In this document: positions 57,538 to 64,000 of the stretch, in pieces
Position numbering within the stretch: position 1 is the first letter of the stretch
Layout: every line of letters begins with the position of its first letter
DNA from: Manihot esculenta
Lineage: Eukaryota > Streptophyta > Magnoliopsida > Malpighiales > Euphorbiaceae
DNA length: 64,000 bases
Reading direction: 5' to 3'
NCBI RefSeq assembly: GCF_001659605.2
Contig: NC_035164.2
Location: 18,756,000 to 18,819,999 of the forward strand
Notes under the pieces: model-generated
What the model was told of the DNA's origin: nothing
Seen by the model: only the letters and a program-made list of their open reading frames with translations
Database searches by the model: none
Made by a program: the position numbers and the translations under genes

Positions 57538-59091
57538 TGACTGTGCGATTGTCGAAGCCGGTCAAAAATAACTTTTTGGTTATCCATAATTTTACAACTA
57601 TAGATAGTGGTAAAATGACCGAATCCACAGGGAATTGATACTTACCTATTTTTCTTACCAAGACCAAATAAATAAACTAAAAATAAAATAAAAGGGGGGC
57701 TTTGAGATTGATAAATTAAACTAGAATTAAAAATAGCAAAGTAGAGCAAATAATAAAGTAAAAGAAATTTAATAATGAGAAAAGCCTAGTTGAAGAATTG
57801 GATACACTTCAGTTGTTGGGATTGATCATTGACACTTATATTCTTTTATTTGACTCAATAAATTAGTTATGGAGGTGGAAGAAGTTTCTCACCACCATAT
57901 TCCTCCTTAAGCATAGATTAACTAGTAAACGTCCTCTAATTAATCACTAACCAACAAGTTGCCAATGAATGTCCTTGGGGCTTTTAGCATCATACAACTG
58001 TCAATTGCATTAAGAAATAGAGAGACCTAATTCTAGCTACCCAAACGTATGGTGATCTTGCTAGATTATGCAATCTCCTTTGTTTTTACACCAAGTATTA
58101 CTTGTGTTTGAATAATTCAAGCAATTACGGACTTAAAACTATTCAAACTAACAAACTATTACTTTGCAATCAAGAATCAATGGGCCCTATTGATCTAAAC
58201 AACAAAGCAACAATGAAATTAAGTATGAAATTGCACAAATATTGATAAATAAAAGAAGAACATAATAGGTTCAGATCTCACAATCCATAAACAAATTGAA
58301 GTTTCACCTAATCTTCAACTAAAAAAAGGGTTTCAGCCACTCATGGCTGAAACTAACAAGAAAATAAAGAAAGAAAACAAGAAACAAGAAGAAGGAGGGC
58401 CGGCGGGCGGCTGATGTAGCGCGTGGCTGCTGGTGATCTTTCCGAAGATGGAGAGTGTCTTTCTTGCTGGTTTGCTGTCCTTTTATAGCTGAATAGGTTG
58501 CGCTTTGTTTCCTTGTTAAGATGGGGTTCTCTTTCCTATTTGGATTTGAATTCTTGGAAGGCAAGTATATCTTTTTGAGATTTGGCTTCCTAGATATGTG
58601 GGATTGAGTGCTGAGGTGTCTTGAAGGTTTGCTGAGATGTCCTCACGTGTTTGGGGAGGAAAAGACTTATTGAAGTTTTGAAATTTGAATTTCACGCTTC
58701 TCTACTATCTGCTGTCGCAGGCCTTGTTTGTCCGGGTTGTTTAGGCAAACAACTCGGTCAAACAGTCTGTTTTGGGTGCTGTCTACACACTGCCTCTGTC
58801 CTGCGAGTCTGTTTGCCCAGTTTGTTTGGGCAAACAATCTGGTCAAACAGCAAGTCTGTACTTTCCTCATCCCTCTTCCATTTCAGCTGCAACTTGGTTT
58901 GGGCAAACAACTTGGGTAAACCAAGCTTGTTCTCTTTTACTCTCTTTTGGGCAGTTTTAAGGCCATTTGTACCAAATTATCCTTTTACACCATTTTCTGC
59001 AAAATAAGATCAAAATCACAAAATTAGGTAGAAAATGTGTAAATTAACATTAATAACAACATGAAAAATGGGACTAAATTTGGTTTGATAA
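57538..59091 (-). repeat. 5' LTR of element J
   Basis: 1554 bp, the counterpart of 4896-6415 plus 25994-26029. The minus-strand start is TTATCAAACC, where the other copy has TGATCAAATC, so the terminal dinucleotide is mutated. A minus-strand TATA box is near 58481-58492. A perfect GTTTGCCCA/TGGGCAAAC inverted repeat lies at 58811-58835. Open frames here, for example 58651-59007, are not genes. Confidence 0.9.
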
Positions 59092-59096
59092 AAAAG

Positions 59097-59480
59097 ATGA
59101 GTAGAAAGCATATGCAGGGTTCACAAAGGTTCGGAGAGAGACCAGCTAAGAGAGGGGGCAGTTCATTTCAGTCCAAAATTGAATATAGTGGTAGTGGTAG
59201 AGGTTCTTTTGTCAATACAGAGCAGCAGGTTACTCGACCACAGTTTAGTTAGAGTTCAGAAGCACAACCCGTGAATAGTTTCTTTGGGGCATAAAAATGT
59301 GGGCAAGGGCACGGATATAATTTTGAGTTTGAACAAAAGAAGAGACATTTTCCTCAATGTGCTGCTTGTGGTAGATATCATGTTGGGGAGTGCAGAAAAT
59401 TCGATAAGGATTGTTTTGAATGTGGTTCTTCAGGACATTTTAAGAAAGATTATCCATTGACAGTGGTTCTCAGTAAGGAT
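59097..59480 (+). pseudogene. gag zinc-knuckle region of element I
   Basis: It continues the gag interrupted at 4895. A basic linker (MSRKHMQGSQRFGERPAKRGG) and Ser/Gly-rich sequence are followed, after a stop, by ACGRYHVGECRKFDKDCFECG, the family zinc-binding region, near 59363-59456. The last Cys of the CX2CX4HX4C knuckle is Tyr (TAT at 59451-59453). Not functional. Confidence 0.8.
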
Positions 59481-59639
59481 CGATTGCCCCTAAGAATCTA
59501 AAGTATGGTATAACACTATCACAACGTGTACCTACAATACAAGCTAGGCCTAGCGCAAGCAAAGCCAATAGAGCTACTTCATTTCTCAGTGTAGACCAAT
59601 GATACAACCTGGTAGACCTTGCACTCAGGCCAGAATCTT

Positions 59640-60170
59640 TGCTATGACACAATAGGAGGCACGAGCATCTCCAAGTGGTAACTGGTATGTTAACTATTTT
59701 TTATAAAGATGCACACATTTTTACAGATCCTAGTTCCACTCACTCTTTCATATCTCAATCATTCTCTATGCATGCTGATAGAGAATTAAAACCTTTAGAT
59801 TGTGTATTAGTTGTGGGTACTCAAGTTGGGGATTCTATTTTATGTGAACATGTGTATAGAAATTGTGTTGTTAAGTTGGAAAATCATGAGTTGTTAGTGG
59901 ATTTGATTCCTTTGTATCTACAAGATCTGAATGTTATTCTAGGTATGGATTGGTTATCTCGTCATCATGCCACAATAGATTGCTTTGAGAAATCAGTAAT
60001 ATTTAATAGTTCAGAAGGATCCAAGTTCACTTTTTTTGGGTAGAGACATTTATTCCCTTCTTATGTGATTTTTGCTATGACCACTAGGAAGATGCTTTGG
60101 AAGAGTTGTCAAGCGTACCTAGCCTATGTGATAGACAGTAGCCTAGAAAGGCCTAAATTGGAAGATATAC
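59640..60170 (+). pseudogene. Aspartic protease of element I
   Basis: 59675-60043 is open: FTDPSSTHSFISQSFS carries the active-site Asp with Ser in place of the usual Gly (DPSST rather than DPGAS), followed by [20 protein letters not shown], the conserved second protease motif. A stop at 60041 is followed by protease-to-RT linker sequence (KMLWKSCQAYLAYV). Chromovirus-like and clearly diverged from A, B and C. Confidence 0.85.
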
Positions 60171-61427
60171 CAATAGTAAGCGAGTTTCCTGATTTATTCC
60201 CTGAAGAGCTTCTTGGATTGCCTCCAGATAGATAAATTGAATTCTCTATTGATTTAAATCCAGGTACAGCTCCTATTTCTATGGCACCACATAGAATGGC
60301 TCCAACAGAATTGAAGGAGTTAAAATCACAATTGCAAAAGTTACTTGATAAAGGTTTCATAAGACCCAGTGTTTCACTTTAGGGTGCCCCTGTGTTATTT
60401 GTGAAGAAGAAGGATGGTTTCTTAAGGCTATGTATTGATTACAAACAATTAAATCGAGTCACAATGTGAAATAAGTATCCTTTACCTTGCATTGCTGATC
60501 TTTTTTATCAGCTCCAAGGTGCTAAGGTGTTTTCTAAGATTGATTTGCGGTTTGGATATCATTAATTGAAGATCAAGGAGTCCAAAATACCTAAGACAAC
60601 TTTTAGAACTCGTTATGGGCATTATGAGTTTCTCGTTATGCCTTTTGGGTTAACTAATACACTCGCTGCTTTCATGGATCTCATGAATAGGGTGTTTAAG
60701 CCCTATTTGGATAGCTTATTATTGTATTTATTGATGACATCTTAGTGTATTCTTGTAGCAAGGAAGAGCATGAGATGCATTTACGGATAATACGATAAAT
60801 TTTGTGGAGTAAGCAACTGTATGCTAAATTGAGTAAATGTGAGTTCTGGCTTGATCGGGTGGTTTTCTTAGGACATGTTATCTCAACAGATGGATTTTTA
60901 GTCTCCAACTAATGTTATAGAGTTAGGAGTTTTCTGGGCTTAGTAGGGTATTATCATCGCTTTGTTAAGGATTTCTCCATCATTGAAGCACCACTGACTA
61001 AACTTCTTAGAAAGAATGTAAAGTTTGAATGGATAGATGAATGTCAAGAGAGCATCGAAAAGCTTAAAACATGTCTTACATCAACTCCAGTCCTTACCTT
61101 ATCCTCAAGTACAAGTGGATTTATTGTGTACAGTGATGCTTCTCGCAAGGGTTTAGGTTGTGTACTCATGCTACATGGAAAGGTGATAGCTTATGCTTCT
61201 AGACAGCTTAGACCAAATGAATTAAACTATCCCACCCATGATCTAGAATTAGCTGCAGTTGTGTTTGCATTAAAGACATGGAGGAATTATCTTTATGGCG
61301 GGACTTACCAGATTGTTATAGATCACAAGAGTTTGAAGTATCTTCTCACACAGAAGAGTTGAATTTAAGGCAGAGACGGTGGATTGAGTTACTTAAGGAC
61401 AACGACTGTACCATTGAATATCATCCA
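60171..61427 (+). pseudogene. Reverse transcriptase and partial RNase H of element I
   Basis: Pieces in shifting frames: SEFPDLFPEELLGLPPD at about 60180; [20 protein letters not shown] at 60296; [11 protein letters not shown] near 60530; [16 protein letters not shown] near 60610; a damaged catalytic box near 60720-60745 with a frameshift; then RNase [15 protein letters not shown] at 61126-61170, [27 protein letters not shown] and, after a stop, WIELLKDNDCTIEYHP. The frame is cut at 61427, before the end of RNase H, by a Copia-like LTR fragment. No integrase follows. Confidence 0.88.
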
Positions 61428-61832
61428 TGTTAGTGTATTTGCCCTAGGCCATTATCTTGGACCTTTTTGTATGTCGTTTTGGTTATTAATAAAAGAGATT
61501 TTTATTATCATTATTATTTATTTGTATGTTACATAATAATGATTCACATCCCTAGTTACTTATTATGTTGATAATAATAAAATATAACTAGTATGGTTAT
61601 TGATTAATAATCATGAGATGATTATGTATATATTGATATAATTCAATAATCATAGATACTTGTTAGAGAATAAAGTATTGGATGGACTCGCACTAAGATC
61701 ACTACATGGGTTATTGTCATAAGTAAATCTCAAAATAGTTATATTTTAATCCTTTGACTTGAGATTGTCAAGGACTGTTATGTTTTGACATAACCAAACA
61801 TTGTCTTTAATCGGACAATCATAAAGGTTATG
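61428..61832 (+). mobile_element. Copia-like LTR fragment
   Basis: Starts TGTTAGTGTATTTGCCC and matches, in opposite orientation, the first ~420 bp of the solo LTR at 2288-3750 (from 3750 down to about 3330). Similarity stops at about 61832. No target-site duplication can be shown because the right end is lost. Confidence 0.75.
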
Positions 61833-62310
61833 ATAAATTTTATTATTAATAATTTATTGAATTTTCATAAATTTTAATATTTAAAATTTTAATTAAATTT
61901 ATAATGTAATATCTATTTAATTTTATAGTAAATAAATATTTATATTTTTTTATTTATACATAAACAAAAAAATATAAAAATGTTAAGATAAGATTATTAA
62001 AATAAATTTTAATTTTGATAATATTAAATTATTAGATAATATTTTCAATTTAAAAAATAATAAAATTTCTATATAAAAAGAAAATAATTATTAAATTTAT
62101 ATGATAAATGATTTATATTACCTCTCAATTAATTTTAATAAATTTAAATAAAATTTATAAACGTTAGAATCATAATCTTCTCCTTATTAAATATAAATTA
62201 CAATATCAACTAATTTTATTAAATATAATAATAAATAATAAATAATTTTAATGATAAATTTATTTAATTTTTTTAAAAAATGACATAAAAATATTAGATA
62301 ATTAAAATTA

Positions 62311-62351
<41 letters not shown>

Positions 62352-62458
62352 CAGTTGTCCAAAATAAGTAATGAGTTGTTACTATAAGATAGGATCATGT
62401 ATCAAGATTTTGATAAATCGATATATAGTCTTACCCGTGAAAAGAAAGTCCTGAATAC
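61833..62458. other. AT-rich intervening sequence
   Basis: Mostly A and T with an (AT)n run at 62313-62349. No coding potential or recognisable element on either strand. Confidence 0.7.
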
Positions 62459-62958
62459 TGTAACACTCGATTCTCCATCAAGAATCGCCCTATTTAGGAA
62501 AGATCGAGTTTTCATATAAATTTACCGTTAATGGATATCATCCAACAGATTTTCATTATGTCTATAATCACGGGATTCCCTGACAAGTAGCTGGTACCAA
62601 CCGGATTTTTAGGAGATGTCGTAATTAACTCCATTTTCTCACATTATAAAAGCCAGTAATCACATAGACAAAGATACGTAATTCTCTTATACAACTATTC
62701 TTCAATTCTAAGCAAATTCTTTATACTCGCCTCCTTCTTTAGCTTACTGACTTGAGCATCGGAGTAGTTGCCGTATGCACCAACCATCTCACCTTCTCTT
62801 TTTTATAGGATTGACCAATCACAACATAGCTTCATTTCGACCACATTATTTTGTTTCATTACTGGGAAATCTATTGAATTCTCTCTGTTCATTTAGATTA
62901 AAACCGATCTCTTATTCTCTTTCTCTTAAAAGAAAATCTTTCTTTTCTCTCTTTCGAA
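62459..62958 (+). repeat. Putative LTR and leader of a Tat-type gypsy element
   Basis: TGTAACACTCGATTC at 62459 could be the LTR start. A TATA box (CATTATAAAAGCC) lies at 62641-62653. CTGACTTGAGCATCGGAGT at 62747-62765 resembles a stretch common in the transcribed part of Tat-lineage LTRs. The LTR end and PBS could not be placed with certainty. Confidence 0.45.
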
Positions 62959-64000
62959 ATGACCGGCATTTCACGAGCTACTGCTAAGGGCTATCATTTC
63001 TTCCACTCCTAGCAGTAGACGAAACGCACCCTCTATGATCAACGAAGCATATCTCCACAAACTGATCAATAAGAAAATGCTCCAATACATCAAAAGGTTG
63101 CAAGCTACTCTCGACCAATACAAAGCTCGGGGGAAGGTGTTCTTCAGGGCTCCCAGGGGAAGGGAAAAAGCCTCCATTGATACTCTAAGGACTCGGACAG
63201 AGGCAATCTAGACACAATCCAAAAGGAAGACCGAGTTCGAGGAAGAAGAGTCATAAGACAATGCTCCGAAGGACGTTGACTAGAAGTTGGTACGGGCTGT
63301 TCAAAGGTATCAGAAGGAGCAAACTATGGCCTGGATGATGCCTTGCCCTTATTAAAAGAGATCTTAGCGGAGAATTTTTCAACAAAGTTCAAGTTGCCTA
63401 GCTTGGACAAATATGATAGAACAGTAGATCTCAAAAGTCACTTGTTGATCTTTATGATGACCATGCAGTTTCAGGATGTCAACAACTTCATATTGTGCCA
63501 TGTGTTTCTATCCACACTCACAGGTTTAACTTAGAAAAGGTACCAACATCTGAGCCCAGGTTTAATTCAGAATATTATGCAATTTGCTATGTTATTTAAA
63601 TCCAGGTTTATCACTTGTATACATTCTAAAAAACTCTCCTTTGACTTGAAGAAGATCTCAAGGAGATCGCGAGTCTTTAAGGAGCTTTATCTCACGGTTT
63701 AATGTAGAAACAATACAGGTGGAGGAGTTAAATCATAACATAGCATGTGAAGCATTAAAGAAAGGAATACACAACGTCAAGTTCATAAATTCCTTAATCA
63801 AGAACCCAGCCGCTACATACCAACAACTGATAAACAAAACCTATAAGTATATCAAGTTGGATGACAAAGTCCAAGCTTTGAGAGAGGACAAAAGGGTGAG
63901 CTAAAAGGCAAACCGAAAGCTAAAGAGGCGAAGATATGAAGGAGACCATAGAAGTTATCTAGTCTTCTAAAGGAGGGATGAACAAAGTAGATATAAGAAT
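62959..64000 (+). pseudogene. Decayed gag of a Tat-like gypsy element, cut by window end
   Basis: An ATG at 62959 opens only a short frame. A basic stretch at about 63035-63180 (KLINKKMLQYIKRLQATLDQ) is followed by 63343-63534, where LKEILAENFSTKFKLPSLDKYD and later NFILCHVFLSTLTG match the start and middle of Tat/Ogre-type gag domains. After a frame break, 63719-63904 encodes the next part (NSLIKNPAATYQQLINKTYKYI). Several stops and frameshifts. The rest lies beyond the window. Confidence 0.65.

Larger units (their letters stand above)
4896..59091 (-). mobile_element. Element J: Athila-like Ty3/gypsy element with six later insertions
   Basis: J lies on the minus strand. Its 5' LTR is 57538-59091. 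A PBS follows at 57515-57532. Then come gag (57200-56233 and 46475-45601), protease (45543-44994 and 43987-43900), RT (43343-42011), RNase H (continuing 39504-39241), a short C-terminal region, a long non-coding tail and the 3' LTR (26029-25994 plus 6415-4896). AAAAG duplications at 4891-4895 and 59092-59096 confirm the ends. Removing the six inserts gives an LTR pair of about 1556 and 1554 bp. No integrase is recognisable between RNase H and the 3' region, so it could not integrate unaided. Lineage is inferred from the FMDD-type RT box, the LGAS protease, the PBS and the GTGTGGGG tract before the 3' LTR. No envelope-like gene was seen. Confidence 0.88.
2084..61427 (+). mobile_element. Element I: outermost decayed Ty3/gypsy retrotransposon, split by all other insertions
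   Basis: The visible parts are an LTR 3' end (to 3893), a primer-binding site, a gag 5' half (3999-4895), then after the Athila-like insertion a gag zinc-knuckle region, protease, RT and RNase H (59097-61427). The gag half stops in a Lys/Glu-rich stretch at 4895 and resumes in compatible sequence after 59096, with AAAAG duplicated on both sides. Many stops and frameshifts show long inactivity. No integrase and no 3' LTR are seen: the element is cut within RNase H at 61427, where a Copia-like LTR fragment begins. The pol resembles chromovirus-type gypsy elements, but no chromodomain is present to confirm that. Confidence 0.8.

Noticed and set aside
61126..61362. Apparent small RNase H-like gene
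   Set aside because: It is one open piece of the decayed RNase H of element I, in line with RT upstream.

Overview
The window looks like repeat-dense heterochromatin from a flowering plant, probably a eudicot. Species cannot be fixed from the sequence. I found no host gene, tRNA or rRNA. Almost every base belongs to an LTR retrotransposon, a solo LTR or a MITE. The evidence for a plant is chromodomain-bearing Ty3/gypsy elements with tRNA-iMet-type primer sites, an Athila-like element with the plant-typical TGGCRCCGTTGC primer site, and a Tat-like gag.

Layout, from outermost to innermost. Element I is an old, decayed Ty3/gypsy element: LTR end, PBS and gag at about 2084-4895, then gag end, protease, RT and RNase H at 59097-61427. 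It is split by element J, a minus-strand Athila-like element (4896-59091, target-site duplication AAAAG). J carries six insertions: D (6416-25988, AATAA), solo LTR K (26543-28418, CAAAT), full-length A (28944-38805, CAAAC), solo LTR G (39505-42010, ACAAC), a 1000-bp TIR element (43994-44993, ATTTTA) and full-length B (46481-56227, TTTTG). D contains full-length C (10279-20208, minus strand, GTTTT) and solo LTR E (20819-25675, ATCCC). E contains solo LTR F (22305-24578, AGAAC). This gives five nesting levels, I>J>D>E>F. Removing each insert plus one duplication copy rejoins the host sequence; in J's coding parts the reading frame is rejoined.

A, B, C, D, E, F, G and H are one family of Tekay/Del-like chromoviruses with LTRs of 2.1-2.6 kb. 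LTR structure gives three groups: A/B/C, D/E/G and F/H. B has the only uninterrupted gag-pol frame and the most similar LTR pair. A has two nonsense codons. C has one frameshift and several stops. D has lost nearly all of pol.

Left edge: LTR H (1-2083, minus) lies against element I, whose LTR carries a Copia-like solo LTR (2288-3750). Right edge: a Copia-like LTR fragment (61428-61832), AT-rich DNA, then a putative Tat-type LTR and a decayed Tat-like gag running off the window.

The main unusual points are non-coding. The D/E/G LTRs have a 28-bp 3' tail resembling a captured primer-binding site. LTRs carry arrays of a GC-rich palindrome (TTCGGCCGCCGAA type). A near-perfect 9-bp stem-loop sits beside the polypurine tract of every full-length member. 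A motif (GTTTGCCCA/TGGGCAAAC) is scattered through both the LTRs and coding region of J and marks two insertion points. Divergence counts, boundaries and lineage names come from reading the sequence by eye, without any database search.
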